The notes under the pieces were generated by a model that had not been told where the DNA came from, did no database searches, and was given only the letters and a program-made list of their open reading frames with translations. Shown here piece after piece: positions 20,837 to 33,600 of a stretch of 64,000 nucleotides of DNA. The position numbers were made by a program, and so were the translations under genes. Source of the stretch: Melampsora larici-populina 98AG31 (Eukaryota; Basidiomycota; Pucciniomycetes; Pucciniales; Melampsoraceae); assembly GCF_000204055.1 (NCBI RefSeq), contig NW_006768773.1:1023879-1087878 (forward strand), written 5' to 3'. How positions within the stretch are numbered: position 1 is the first letter of the stretch; each line of letters begins with the position of its first letter.

Positions 20837-21266
20837 ATGGGCCGGTCCCGCTACAGTAAGCGCCGAAGGGTACTGGTCACTACTGAGCAACGAGCACCGT
20901 CTCGAAGAAAACGTCATACCCACGGGCCGGACCCGCATCCGTACGAAATCCGAAATCAAGTTAAGTTTGAAGCTGCCTCAACTTGGAAACCACCATCAAG
21001 TTGGATTTGCAAAGAAAAGATGAACACACCAGGATCAATGGCTCTGGGATGGGGTCTGTTAATGTGAGTTGAACAAATATGGTCTAATTCTCTATCCTGA
21101 TATCTCTTCATATTTCAGAGCTGATTCTGCTTCGGTCCCATGACTTTTTCACATGCTCAGTGTCGCCGGAGGTGGTGGTCTATACTTTGCCAAGAAAGAT
21201 ATCAATCAACGTCGAAGGGAGCAGGCCAGGATAGGAATGCGCTCAAACGATAAGCTAGAGTGTTGA
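20837..21266 (+). CDS. Small single-pass membrane protein, unknown function
   Basis: Two exons (20837-21063 and 21161-21266, donor GTGAGT, acceptor CTCAG) join in frame to 110 residues. A very basic N-terminal part precedes one membrane segment (GWGLLIVAGGGGLYFA) and a charged tail (KKDINQRRREQ). Size and layout resemble small inner-mitochondrial-membrane proteins of fungi, but I cannot name the family. The ATG at 20837 is the first in frame; a start in an upstream exon is possible. The gene is divergent from the DHHC gene, with 178 bases between the two starts that probably form a shared promoter. Confidence 0.55.
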
Positions 21267-22283
21267 GTCCATAATCTTGAATTCGGCTAGTCGTCGAGTA
21301 ATGCGAACCTTTCGCAACTACATCAGCTATATGGTTAATTCTACTGATCAACTTGTTACTTCTTCTCGTCTTGTGGAAATCTTACTGGGGGAATAGGGCA
21401 CCAGCGAATCGATGAAACACCCTCAGCGTCAAAAACAGTGGGAGAAAGCTCAAAGTTGGAGGCCTCACAGACTTCTCATGAGGTGGAGTCAGGTAGCCTT
21501 TCAAATACGTTCTCTAAATTTGATCGCCCTTATCAGCGGACCGGAAACAGCTTAACGCATAAAGAGGCAGAGCCGAAAGGCTGATGATAACTGTTTCAAG
21601 ATCGCTCAATGACAATCATCATTCTCGATGCCATTCATCGACGTCAAATTCAATCCATGCTCACTTAGCAATCATATCAACCAACTCGGAGACACTCACT
21701 ATGATACCATGGATAGAACCTCTAAGCATGCTTTCTCGACCTCACTGTGGCCCAAGTGAATTTTGTCCGCTTAGCATCATCATCGCAATATGCTGTAACA
21801 TATCCCGTGTCACAGATCTAGCAATGTGCCAATACTCTTGTATCTAGCACACTCATGCTCGCCTATAAACCTGATGAATTGAAAGCCGTTTTTTGTCGTT
21901 CGAATGACCGTATGGATTCTAGCTGCAGTGTTTGTAGCTTGAGCTGATCAGGCAATGACTGGTGGCCGTAAAGACTTGAGCTCACATCTAATCGACTTCC
22001 ACTGAGAGCAACTCAATTGCAGAAACTTACACCCAATATGTATTTCTCAGTCACACTGAGATCTCAACTTTGAAGATGCGTTGGGCATGTCAACAATTTG
22101 CGCTGACGATCAGAAAAGAATAAGATACACTGAAAGTTTAGGTACCCGCAGATCCCGAGGCTATTCGGGTCGGATATTTCTCGGACAAGACAAGCCACAC
22201 ATGAGGTGTGAGTGTGATCGCGTGAATCTGATTGCAGATGAAGGATTGAGGCCCATCTTGAACACCCGAAGTCCTTAAAGTCG
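21267..22283. other. Intergenic region
   Basis: No supported gene is visible. The reading frames here are short and lack splice partners. The 3' part is the promoter of the thioesterase gene. Confidence 0.5.
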
Positions 22284-23621
22284 ATGGCTCCAATCAATTC
22301 TTCATTGTCAGCTATTCGTTTCGCTCGAAAACACCACGAGGTTGGCTATATTTATGAAGGCGAGGTAGATGATCAATGGACTGGTGCAAGTGGTAAGAGC
22401 CTCCATATCAATGATCAATCTGTCGATTGCTAGGTGGAAGTTTGAATGGGATGATGTAGAGTTATATCCTTGGTCTCATAACCAGTTTCAACAGGTTGAG
22501 GCTGACTAAGTTTTTGGTATGTCATTGTAGCGCCGCACGGTGGATATGTTCTTGCCATGATTATGAAAGCCGCCGTCCAATCTCAATCTGAACAATCTTC
22601 AGGCGGATATGATCAACTTGTGCCTGTCCACATCACAGCACATTTTCTTAACCGATCCACCATTGGACCCATTCAATTCCACATTCACATCATTCGTGCA
22701 GGCCGGAATTGGTCAACCATAGAAGTAGCATCGTTTCAAAACCAGCGGAAAAACGTGGTGGCGCAAGTTTTATTTCAAAGCAGATCGACCGCCCAAGTCT
22801 CTCAGAACGAGCCTTCGACTTCCAGGGCATGTGAAGCGAGCATCAAGCCGTAAGTTTTGAATAATGTCATATCCTCCAAATTCCGTGGCCTCAAACCGAA
22901 AGGTACTCAGCGTGTAAAGTGACATACTTGGTTCCTTCTTTGGACCGCTCTAACAGGATGACGTTACAATCAGGACACTCTGTCTTGTGCCCGCTAATCA
23001 CTCATCCTACTCTGACTCTGCAAACCCCGTTCGCACGCGCCTTCAAATTTTCAACTCAAGTTCAATGGAGTGAAGATTTGGCAATTAAACACAAACAACC
23101 AATGATCCAGAGTGCCACCCAGCCAATTGAATGGGCAGCTTGGCATGAGTTTTTAGATAAAGATTCAAATGTTTTCGATCAACCTGCTTTACTTTGTTAC
23201 CTTTGTGATATGTTTAGAAACTTTGCTCAACTCTTACCTGTAGAAGATGGGAAGGATCATCCAAGGTTTGTGTTGTCTAATTTGCTAGAAATGTTTTGAT
23301 GGCAAGGATACTGATGGTGTGTTTCCATAAAGTGATCAACTTTGGTTCCCGACTCTCGTTTATTCGGTTCGCTTCCTGACACCACCTAATCCAAATGAGA
23401 TTCAAGAGTTTTCTGTACGGCGTACTGGTTTGTACTTTACTAGTAAATTCAATGAAGCCGATGGCGTTCACGACGCTGTGGTCGAAGTCTGGACCTCACC
23501 CAGAGAGGATAAGCTTGCGAGCGACGTTGGATGGAGGCATAAACAGCGCTGTCTTGCAGTTGGTACCCAGCTAGCTGCAACAGTTCCCTCGCTGGGTTCA
23601 GAATCACGCACCAAGTTGTGA
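22284..23621 (+). CDS. TesB-like acyl-CoA thioesterase (tandem hotdog fold)
   Basis: Four exons (22284-22392, 22531-22849, 22903-23265, 23333-23621) join in frame to 359 residues. The N-terminal hotdog carries the APHGGYVLAMIMKA helix, which packs against the sheet, then the VPVHITAHFLNRS and ASFQNQRKNV strands. The C-terminal half has FDQPALLCYLCDM and LWFPTLVYSVRFLTPP, the second hotdog repeat. This arrangement is typical of the thioesterase-like superfamily (4HBT_3) of fungi. Members hydrolyse acyl-CoA or act in lipid side pathways; the substrate cannot be told. There is no C-terminal peroxisomal SKL and no signal peptide, so the protein is probably cytosolic. Donors GTAAGA, GTAAGT and GTTTGT and AG acceptors all fit. 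Confidence 0.88.
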
Positions 23622-24520
23622 TATATCCTATCTCGTTCTAGATGTATAATATCTGTATGTGTTTGTGGCTTTGTGAGTTATGTGAGCTAATTGGTGTTTT
23701 CAGAGCCTTGATGTGGAGGAACTGTGTGAGCTGCTCGGGTCGGTAGTTCTTGTGCAATATCAACCCCATTCTTCAATTGCCACAGAGAGAAGGGATCTAG
23801 CTCATCAACAGATACAGATATGAGCCCGAGCTTGTCCGGATGTTCTCTTGGTTTGGGTGAGTCTAAGCTGGCTTCCTAACCAGTCTACCGAATACTTTGT
23901 CTACAGTCTCAATTGTTCCTTGATTCTATCTTGAGGATGTGAATGGTTATTACATTTTATCTCTTGATAAAAATATTGGAATTCCTCCCAAAGAGCAATG
24001 AGGATGTTGTTATTTTTTGTGGTATAACCCTACATGCAACCCCCAATGGACTCTGTACTTTGTCTTCAACTCATCACATTTCATCAACCTACATCAAAGG
24101 GGATATTTCAGAATGTGCAAACTTGCAACACAGAACCACCCCTGTGGTTTAGGTAGCCAAAGATTCAAGGATTTTTTTGGAAATGTAGTGGTGATGGTGA
24201 CTATGGTGCATATAATGAAAGCCTAGGAGGATTAGCATTTGAGGTTTCAGGAGGCTGAGCAGTGCGAACATCCATCAGATCAGTGGCCAATTTATTATAT
24301 CTTTTGAAGAAATCTGCTTTGTTTGCTTTCTTGAATTATCTATTTAACATGCCCTCATTGTATATTTCTTCTGTTTTGCAGAGTGGCAGAAAGTCTGACT
24401 TTCTCTTGGGCCAAAATCACGGAGCAATCCAGATTGTTCTCAAGGATTTCCAAAAATATCTAGTCATTTGATTGTACCACTCCTGGAAGCCTCCAAAAGC
24501 GGAGTTCCAAGCTTGGGCAT
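23622..24520. other. Intergenic region
   Basis: AT-rich DNA without a supported gene follows the thioesterase gene. Confidence 0.5.
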
Positions 24521-24754
24521 TGTGATACGCCATATGAATAATTCTGGATGGCGTTGAGAAAAGCGCTGACTAAGGCTGTAAGCCAAACTAGCCAAACACA
24601 AACTCGAATGAAACAAGCATCGTGATGGTAAAGAGGACCGGTGACATAGGAGAAAAGCAAGCAAGAGGGATCCCCAAATGTGAAGATGCCTAGAAGCGAT
24701 CCGAGGATGGTAGGACCCAATACATAGCATCTGAGCCGCGTGGCCAGAAGCAGT
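24521..24754 (-). pseudogene. Truncated duplicate of the first exon of the DUF6534-type gene
   Basis: These 234 bases match 30389-30618 at roughly 95 per cent identity by eye, including the same LGSLLGIFTFG and GPLYHHDACFIRVCVW coding blocks. A 4-bp insertion (ACAT) near 24721 breaks the reading frame at its 5' side. Both flanks diverge abruptly, and none of the later exons of the parent gene follow. It is a segmental duplicate, not a working gene; there is no sign of an inserted cDNA, since only part of one exon was copied. Confidence 0.85.
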
Positions 24755-24955
24755 TGGCTTTGAGCGGCACGACGCCTCGTCGCGAGGAACCCTATTGGGT
24801 TTACTGAAGGGTCTTTGTGAACGCCCGATTTCCGATTCCATCGACTCTGCTTATTGTATGGTTTCTACAGCTTCTTCTTCCAACCACTGACGGTGACTGA
24901 ACCAAAAGAGACCAAAGTGTTTTACCCTGAGTCAACGCAAGGTCTTGATGATGAG

Positions 24956-24962
24956 TATAAAA
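24956..24962 (+). promoter_or_regulatory. Putative TATA box
   Basis: TATAAAA lies 75 bases before the ATG of the small secreted protein at 25031, a usual spacing. Assigned from sequence only. Confidence 0.5.
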
Positions 24963-25030
24963 TCAGTGCCGTCTACGCGGCTACAGTGCATTTCAAGAAC
25001 TTCATCCTCTCCTTGACTCTATACACTACA

Positions 25031-25276
25031 ATGTCCACTATGTCAACACATCCATTATTGATAGTCCTCCTCATCGCTTGCTTAATCTTCGTCACTGATG
25101 CATGCTTGGTCTGCGGTTATGATGGAAGACAATATAATCCCGAAAACCCTGCTTCCACTGCTGCCGGTTTTTGTGCAGGCGTAGCTATAGCGACGAATTG
25201 TGAGGCAAAGGAATGGAACACACACTTTTATGCCGACCAATGGGGTGAAAACACCTTGTGCCGTTTGAAATGTTGA
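25031..25276 (+). CDS. Small cysteine-rich secreted protein (effector-like)
   Basis: The single-exon frame encodes 81 residues. A signal peptide (MSTMSTHPLLIVLLIACLIF, cleavage near VTDA-C) is followed by a mature peptide of about 57 residues with six Cys, suited to three disulfide bonds. The start is the first ATG after a TATA box at 24956. The second Met, three codons on, would also leave a full signal peptide. Small Cys-rich secreted proteins are the usual form of rust candidate effectors and apoplastic proteins. I do not recognise this one, and no function can be given. It lies next to a duplicated gene fragment and a long gene-poor stretch. Confidence 0.75.
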   Translation: MSTMSTHPLLIVLLIACLIFVTDACLVCGYDGRQYNPENPASTAAGFCAGVAIATNCEAKEWNTHFYADQWGENTLCRLKC

Positions 25277-28200
25277 GTAGTTTTATGGATATCTGTCTTT
25301 TTCTTTCCTTTGCTTGAAAACTTCTTGTTTGCCCTTTTTTCTCCTTCTGACCTAAATTTATGTCTTCCAATCTGATGATGTGGGGGGTGTAGGTGACCAA
25401 CCTTCGACGTGTGCAGAGGAATACACCAATAAAGATCCAAATGGTGTTGCCGGTCAAAAACAGTACAAAACCCTGATCGGACAGGTGGAAATGGGTTGTA
25501 ATCTATGGCCTGTCCACAGAGAGTCGCTGATTCACGCCTAGAGTCAATTAACAGGATGGTATCATTACCTCCTCCAATTCGATCTTTGTGAGTTAACTCC
25601 TCAAACCCTTTTCTTCGTTCCGGGCTTTCGAACCCGAAGTTAACTATCAATTTAAACCTTTTTCAGTCAAACCAAATACCCCTTTAGCCTCAAGACGTTC
25701 AAGATATCTTTTATCTATGATACTTCATTTGCTCTATGAAAAAACCATCTTTCAATATTTGTCTAGTTTTTACATCGAATATCAAGAGATCTTAAAAGTT
25801 CCAATCTCACTTTCTTTCGTCACTTCTATCTGATCTAGATAGTCTATTGTATGCATTAAGCAGGCCAAATCAAACAGCATCACATTCAATTGCACTCAAA
25901 TCTTTCTTACCCTCAGCGCGTTTTGTTGCTAGTGACGAGCATAACAACTTCTCAACACATTTAGAGTATGAACCGCGTCTAAACTAAAAAAAGGCCACGC
26001 TCTATCTCAAAAGGCATCCCTCAAGCTTGGGCACCACACATTTTAGATTTTCCATGGATGGACAAACACCTCAGATCTGAAGACAAACAGAATCCACATA
26101 CAGCACCACATTTTGGCACTCTTACAATGGTCAAAGGTCTTTACTGTATAGACAGCCAGCGCAAGTTACCCAGAAGTCCAATTGAGAAATTAACCCACAG
26201 CCACTAGCTTATGAACCATTGTACCATATAACCAAACCCTGCTTTATTCTTTTTTCCCCTTGTACCAAGCAAGTTTGACAAACAGAAACACACAGTATTG
26301 TGCATTCACAAAAGTAGAGGTGGGTTGATTTAGAGAGTGGACAGACTTCATAGTTTCTCCAACACATCTTTCTACATGAATACATGTTGAGCAGTTTCTA
26401 CTTGCTATTGCACCTTGAGACTGCATACTTTATAGTGGTTTGTTTTTCTTTCCAATATAGAAATCAAGCTGAGTTACTATTGAAGCCAAAATGGATTTTT
26501 CAAGTAGATGATTTAAACTCTTTGCACTTCACTGTATCCAAATTTTCTAGTGTGGGGGATTTGAAAGTACACTTTGATTCCACGTAAATCATATCCTCTT
26601 TTATTCCAATTTGGATTGCAAAACTTTGATGCAAGATTCTCAGAAAAACTAGTATGTTTCTACCAGTGTACATAAGGATTGACCCATTATAAGTAATGAT
26701 TCACACTGAATCAAAGACTTGTCAGATTTCTGTTTTGAGAAATCAAGTGGCCACTTGGGATCAAAGTTACTAGGGAGGTAAATAGTTTGTTTTGAGAACT
26801 ATCCACTTTTCACTTATGTGTGTACTCATGCATACAAGTGTATCTGTACTGGTTTTTGAAGACATTTACAAACCACTATTGCTCTGAAAATACAATTATA
26901 TTATTCAATTATATTATTCAAATATGGAATTTCATCCATTGCTGGGAAATCACAGGTTGGTAGATGACTATTCACATGATGTAATATACCATAGATGACT
27001 GACAAAAATGATTGCTAGTTTTTCAATTCTTTCCATAAGCTTGAGATTTCACCACCAGACCTTCCAATAAAAGTGTCCAGGAATTGTAAGTAACACAATG
27101 GGGCATCTTGTGTCCCAAATCAACATCAAATCCAGGAGTTGAAGGCAAAAGAAAAACTGAGCAAGAAGTTTCCAGTCAAGCAAGTTGATCCTGAAAGATT
27201 TCCTGTATCCTGATTCTCATCTCATCAAGAAATCTTCTTAGCATCTTTAACTTTAACTCATTTTAGACACAGTTTTCCTTCTTTCAAATCTTTTTCTACC
27301 TAGTCATTTTTTGTCACCTGCCCACCATCCCTATCCACCAAAAAAGTAAATACTATCTTGGTCTCAAAGTTTCTTACTAATTCATTTTTAGTTGGTTGAA
27401 TTTCTCTATTAAGTTTCATCTAAAGGTCTGGACCCAACACTAGACTTAATATTTATAAAGAAACATAGGAACACATAGAAACCAGTCAAAAAGAAACTCA
27501 ATATTCAGTTAGTTTCTATGTGTTCCTATGATGATTTCTAATTATTCAGTATCATGTGGGTTCCAAGACACTTAGTACAAGACCTTTAGATAATGATTTT
27601 CAATGCCTCTCTTTCCTTTAAAATTTGGTTCTTTTCTTCTTATTGCAATATTTTATTTTTGTTTTGCTTAATGTCTCATTGCAAGTTGTAAGTATATGCA
27701 TGGCATTATATTTTCTATGACCTTCCTCCCAGCCACTGTCTCTCAGTGTTATGTTTAGCATTTTCTCACTCCTCACTGGTCTGTTCCAGTAGATGCTATG
27801 ATTTGTCTCTTTTTCACATCTCACGAGATAGGCATCAATAATTTGATCTCTGTTCATTAGCTTCCATTCTGCCTAAACATTCCTTGGCAGTGCCACCGTT
27901 CTAGTGCCAGATAAAGTAAGTTATATTCCATGAATCAATAGGAAGAGAATGACAGGAGTAGATTAATATATTAATTAGTTGTGTTGGAGACAGATAAATA
28001 TGGTATTAAAGGAGTTGTATATGGAACATGCATTTGCCTAGTGGATAATTTAAAGAAAATGAAAATACAAGAAAAGAAAAGAAAATACCTCTTAGAGAGA
28101 AGGAAAGTAGGATTAAGTTGATGTGAATTAAAAGAAGAAGAAAGTTTAAGGAAGATTATTAAAGAAGCTTCCTCTTGATTTGATATGTAATACAAATAGA

Positions 28201-28314
28201 AGTGATCAAGCCAGATTAAATCTCCGAGGTGAATGATTGTTAACTTTGATTCCAATTAGCTGTAAAATTGGTATATCAGAAAATGGTTTCCTTGAAGTTT
28301 TAATCCAGAAAGAA
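25277..28314. other. Long AT-rich gene-poor region
   Basis: Three kilobases without a supported gene. The only structure I found is the inverted repeat at 27464-27530. Confidence 0.5.
27464..27530. repeat. Perfect 19-bp inverted repeat with 29-nt loop
   Basis: CATAGGAACACATAGAAAC at 27464-27482 is the exact reverse complement of 27512-27530. It would form a stable hairpin in RNA or DNA. There is no gene around it. Confidence 0.85.
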
Positions 28315-30651
28315 TCAGAACAGAGATCCAAGTCTTTGAAACCTTCTTGGGATGTTAAAAGAACTATCAGGTCTGGTAACACAGAATCCTAGAATTCTGG
28401 CTCTGAGATTTAAAAAACCTGGTGAAGGTGAGGAAGATTGGATTTTTGGCCAAGGAGGTGAGAAGGTCACTGGAGAAGAGTGTGGAGATTTGTCTTGGAC
28501 ATGTGTGGTTGGAGAGATAGGTTGGAAAGTGACTCCGTTTGATGAGTCAAGGTGACCTTCTCTATGAATGTGTATCTGCTCCATCAATTCCGGATGAGCA
28601 GAAGGCCCTCCCTCTAGATCGGAACGGAGTTGCTCCCGAATCATTAGAGTGACAATGAACACGATTCCATACAATCCAGGCAAAATGGCTGTGGATCAAA
28701 AATGGGAAGAAAACGCAACATCAGCTTGGAGTGCCCTTTGGTTGAAGACCGCGCATAGAATTACATGAAGACGTGAATGGCACGCGATGGATCTGCAGCG
28801 ATATTCAACGCGGACTCATTTCCATCACTTTGGGGATGGATGAACAAACGCAGAGTCAAAGAGAAGATATACACTGACATGTGAAAGCGATCGACAAGTT
28901 CACCGAAGGGCTTTGCGGATTGATCGCAATTGTCGCGCATATAGCTGGTATTGATATTCGAGTTCGTGTTGTACAGATGTGGACAACCAGGCAGTTTTGT
29001 TGGAGTGTTCCCAATGGCACAAATGCAGTTGTTTCGAATAGTAAGAGATAAACAAAAAGCCAAGTCGAGTCATCCAGTCATGGGTCAGAGAGCAAAGTGG
29101 TTCAAGTGGTTCAACGATATTTTCGGTTCAACGGTCAGTCAATTTAATCCCAGTGAGGTGTTTCTTGGATGGAAATGAGTACTAACCTCCTCCCACAGCA
29201 ACAAAACAGGTTATAGAAGCCGAGTAGATGGCGAGCCGGATTAGCTAAAGTTTTTTTGGTTTGGTCCCACATTACCATTACAATAGTGAAAGTGATGTTA
29301 GAGTGGGCGAAAGAAAAGAAATGTTAGTTTTAGGAATTCTATCATCTTGATCCTGGACTCGTCCCGTTCAGGTTGATAAGACAACATCTTGATGGGTAAA
29401 TGAACTGCGACTGAAAAGAACAGGGGAACATACCTTGGCGAGTACCACGTTAGTGAGTTGATTATCGCTTTTTGACAACTTTGAGCGTAAACTTAGACAG
29501 ATGACCGTAGTGACCTAACATGTGGGATGATTCATCAATCGGATGAGATTGTGGAACACAAGAGGCCTGATAAATTTTCTTGGACTTACGCATACTTCTG
29601 CAATGGCATTGCTCCATAGCCATGTCTGTTGTGATGTATCAAGGGGAATATGTCAGTAAGGTGTCAAAAATTGAATGAGGAGTTATTTGAACCACTTACA
29701 GCGCTGGCCAAGTTGAGAGTTAGAGGCTAGCAACGCATCAGATCATATCGAGGAGTGCCAGAGATATTCAAAAAGATGAAGTCGGTTGTGCATCAGACTT
29801 GACCGGCTAATGAGTTGGAAATCTTCAAATAATTGGGAAACATGCCAAAGACGAAGCAAAGCTGACTTTTAGAGCTTGAGTGTCCCCTTGCCGGTCGTGA
29901 ACTTATGAATAAAATCATTCGAATATTCATCACATACGTATGAAAATGAATTTCGATGAATAATTTTTCGTGTGTCATGAGAAAAAGAAATGTTTGAATA
30001 TTTCAGTTTTCGAAGATCAGACGTGAGATCAAAATGATGAAAGAGTTCAAGATATACGTACATGATAAGACCACCTGAACCACTGAAAATGCCCATGACT
30101 CAAGTATCAAAGTAAACAGTAGTCCACGAAGAGTGTACTTTCTCAATCTACTCTTTATTAGCTGAATTATCGACACAAGGATACAAAAGTGGAAGGATGT
30201 AACGCGTCAATGAGGTTTATTATTCGTCAACCATTAATTTATAGAAATCAAAAGCGAATGGAAAGATGCTTACTGAGGTAGCCCGGCGTGCGAGGTAAAG
30301 TTGAACGATGAGTGCGCACATTGCTTGAGGGACGGTCACCAAACAATCAGACAGTATAGGATATCTGAGAGTACTATAATCTCTTGATTGTGATACGCCA
30401 TATGAATAATTCTCGATGGCGTTGAGAAAAGCGCTGATTAAGGCTGTAAGCCAAACTAGCCAAACACAAACTCGAATGAAACAAGCATCGTGATGGTAAA
30501 GAGGACCGGTGACATAGGAGAAAAACAAGCAAGAGAGAATCCCAAATGTGAAGATGCCTAGAAGCGATCCGAGGATCGTAGGACCCAATAGCATCTGAGC
30601 CGCATGGCCAGAAGCAGTGGGTTGTAAGGTATTGAGGATTTCGAAGCTCAT
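28315..30651 (-). CDS. Multi-pass membrane protein of the DUF6534 type (basidiomycete-specific family)
   Basis: The first exon (30651-30274) encodes LLGPTILGSLLGIFTFG and further hydrophobic segments, the standard opening of this family. Later exon pieces that fit in order are 30098-30062, a piece from 29861, PLTLNLASA, TWLWSNAIAEVC, LRSKLSKSDNQLTNVVLAK and LIRLAIYSASITCFVAVGG (near 29270-29200). The last exon is 28683-28315, which begins ILPGLYGIVFIVTLM and ends in a Ser/Pro-rich tail. About seven membrane segments result. These proteins are expanded in mushrooms and rusts and their role is unknown. The exons between 29190 and 28700 are unclear, so total length is uncertain. A truncated copy of exon 1 lies at 24521-24754. 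Confidence 0.7.
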
Positions 30652-33600
30652 TCAGGGTTGTAGGTATACAAGGTTTTGTGGGTAGAACAAGACAACGAAC
30701 GTCCGCGAACGTCACAAGTTCAAGATGAAATGACTCTGAGTGAAAAGGTCATGTAAACAAAAGGTAAGCTCCAAGGTCAAAAGCCAATCAGAGACTCGCG
30801 ATCCAAAACTAATCTCGAAAGGTTATGGAGAAAGAAGCAAGGCAGAACTAGGAGATTGGTAAAGCTGACTTTCATCCAATCTGGATTTGTGTACTCAATC
30901 AAACTCGAAATTAAGAAAAGAGATATCTTTATGGATCGATGGATGAATGAATGATAGAAGATGAAGTCAACCTCGATTTCAACGTAAAGACAGACAGACA
31001 GAAAGACAGAGAGAGAGAAGTCAAAAAGACGGTAAAAGCGGGAAGCGGATTGTTTGTCATCAAAAGCTTTCAAGAAACTCAAACTCACCTCATTTTCCAA
31101 AGTATTTGTATTACCATCATCATTCTTTAACAACAATACCATCATCATCATCATTCTCTGTATGTACTACCACCGCTTACACTAATGCCAAGTCAATCAT
31201 TGATTTTTACATATATTGACTAGCTGGGTAAATTCAATTTCTACTTTAGTGATAAAGGAATTTGAAGGCTTATCCATTGGTTTGACTTTACAAACTTCCT
31301 TCTTTAGTTTGATCCGATTTCCTTATTCTCAGTATGTAGCAGATACCCCTGAAAACTAAATATCTCATCAAACTCGGACTATATTGTAAAACCCTTTCAC
31401 ACAGCGTCAGATTGGGATTTCTGGAGATGAATCACTGGGCATCATTCTCAAAGAAATCAATCCCGATAAGCCCAAAAGCTTCAACATACCCGATCCAATC
31501 TGACTTCAGCATCTCAAGATACTTCAAGACCATCATCATAAAGGTGAAATTGGATGAATAAGTTGACAGTCAGTAGATTCGCGTCCTATAGAAGTAAGAT
31601 GAGACTTTTGTTGAGTTAGACGCACGCACTTGACCTGTTATAGTATTGTCTGCCTGCTTAAAACCCTGCTTTCAGATTCTCACATCTGATTGTAGTGCAA
31701 AGTTATCTCATCTTTAAAAATTGTAAACAAAGACTTCGATTGGCCAGACTTGGCCTCCACTTCTCAATTACAATCTATCATTTAACCTTATATCCCACTA
31801 CGGATCATGATCACGAGCTTGAAAGATCGAGATCATACATTCGCAATAGGTCATACGTTCGCATTCGCAATAATAAGTTCGGAGATTCAAATTTTATAGA
31901 ATGACTCCCAAAAAAACAAAACTTTTGGAGCTCCACATTCGAAAAGATTGATATCAGAGCTTTGTCGTTGCAATCAAATGTGTTTCCAGAGACTGTCAAA
32001 ATTCGAAAACTCACATTTGAAGAAGGTGTCTTTAGCTAAGACCGCACATGACTTTAATTGCAGGAATACACGATGGTCAACTCTGAAATTGGTTTTAACA
32101 AGTGGAGGTTCTCAAATATCACGATAATTGAAATTTTCAATCTCCTCATATCACAAGTTAAGGACTTTGATGCCAAATTGTGTAAAGCGTTAGATTTCTC
32201 TTGTCACTTTCAGATATTTTTGATCCACAACCTTTAACCGGCTCTTTGGGGAGGAGTTTTAACCTTATACATATAGTCTGACAGAGTCGGCCTTGTAGTA
32301 AATCCTTAAGCTGACCAAATCCCTCTCGGCGGGCAAGTGACAAATCTGACTTTATAAGTCTTGCCTACACCGGATTGAGCGAACGAGACTGGCGAGGCTA
32401 GATGATAAATCAAAGAGCGAATCACTCTGTGTATAAGAACTTTGTATGCGTGGATAGCCAACTAGTGGCACGTAGAGTGTTAACTACAGGTGAGAATAGA
32501 GGTAATGGCGACGTAGTGTGACCGAGAAAAATCGAGATATTCAAAACTGCGGCCTTCACTTCTCTAGCGTAGTACCGTATAGCATCAATGCACGGATAAA
32601 CCACGATACATTTAGGGGATACAAAGTTAAAACTGGGATTTTTTTCCCAGTTTCCCAGTTTTTGTTTTTGGCTGTGTTTGGAACTTTCCCACGTTCTCCC
32701 AGTTTCCCAGTTTGCACCAAGCTAGCTTGGTTTCATATAAGCACATTATATTTGATAATTTTGATGACGTACCAGAGAACTGGCGTGCATGCCCGCAATA
32801 GGTCACCTGCACATCTATTCCACACGACTGATTGACATGAATTTCTCTACTTTTGTTGAGTTCATGAACCACTCAGGTCAAGTGGCTTATCTTCCCATTG
32901 CCACTCTCAACCAAACCGTTCCCCTTGAGAAATCTGTCAGAGCCATAGACTACACTTGTCCTTTTACCGTGCTTACCATTGTTCAAAATTAGTCATGTTG
33001 CCCTGACCTCATCTCCAGATTCACAAGGCAAACCTCATGAAAAACCAAATATAACAAAGGCCCAATCATGCTTCAAATTTCATGGCTGAATCTCACACTC
33101 CAGTGCAAATTTATTGTAAGACACAACATTTAACAATGTCATTATCCACTTGCTCACATTTTGTCACCAGTACTAAGTCTGATTTAGTTAAGTATCTCTC
33201 AAGATGTACTTTTGCTTTAGAATAAGCCCTATTTCTCTATCACTGCTAACAGGAATAATAACAAATCACATATGAATCAGGTTGTAAAACAGATTTATTT
33301 TCCTCTGCAAGTCACGTTTCTCATGACAGACACCCAGGTTCTTGAGAGGAGAAAGACATTGGGTATGAATATGTTACCACCACCTCTGTTTTGACCCTAC
33401 ACATAGAATAAACCAATGATGGCATCAATTCCAAATGTTTAGGCTTGATAATCAGATATCTACAAATTTCAAAAGGCTTGTCAGTCACAAAGGATTGGTT
33501 GACTGCCATTGAGCTTAATCAGAATTCAACTCAGATAAATTGACCACAAATGACTCAACATAGCATTCAAAGATTGGCCAAGGATTTGTGGACCACACAG

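Noticed and set aside
22064..22297. Open frames on both strands just upstream of the thioesterase gene
   Set aside because: They overlap its promoter, lack family features and cannot be spliced to it.
30970..31160. GACAGACA and CAT simple-sequence tracts as a CRISPR-like or regulatory array
   Set aside because: These are ordinary microsatellites; no spacers or unit structure.
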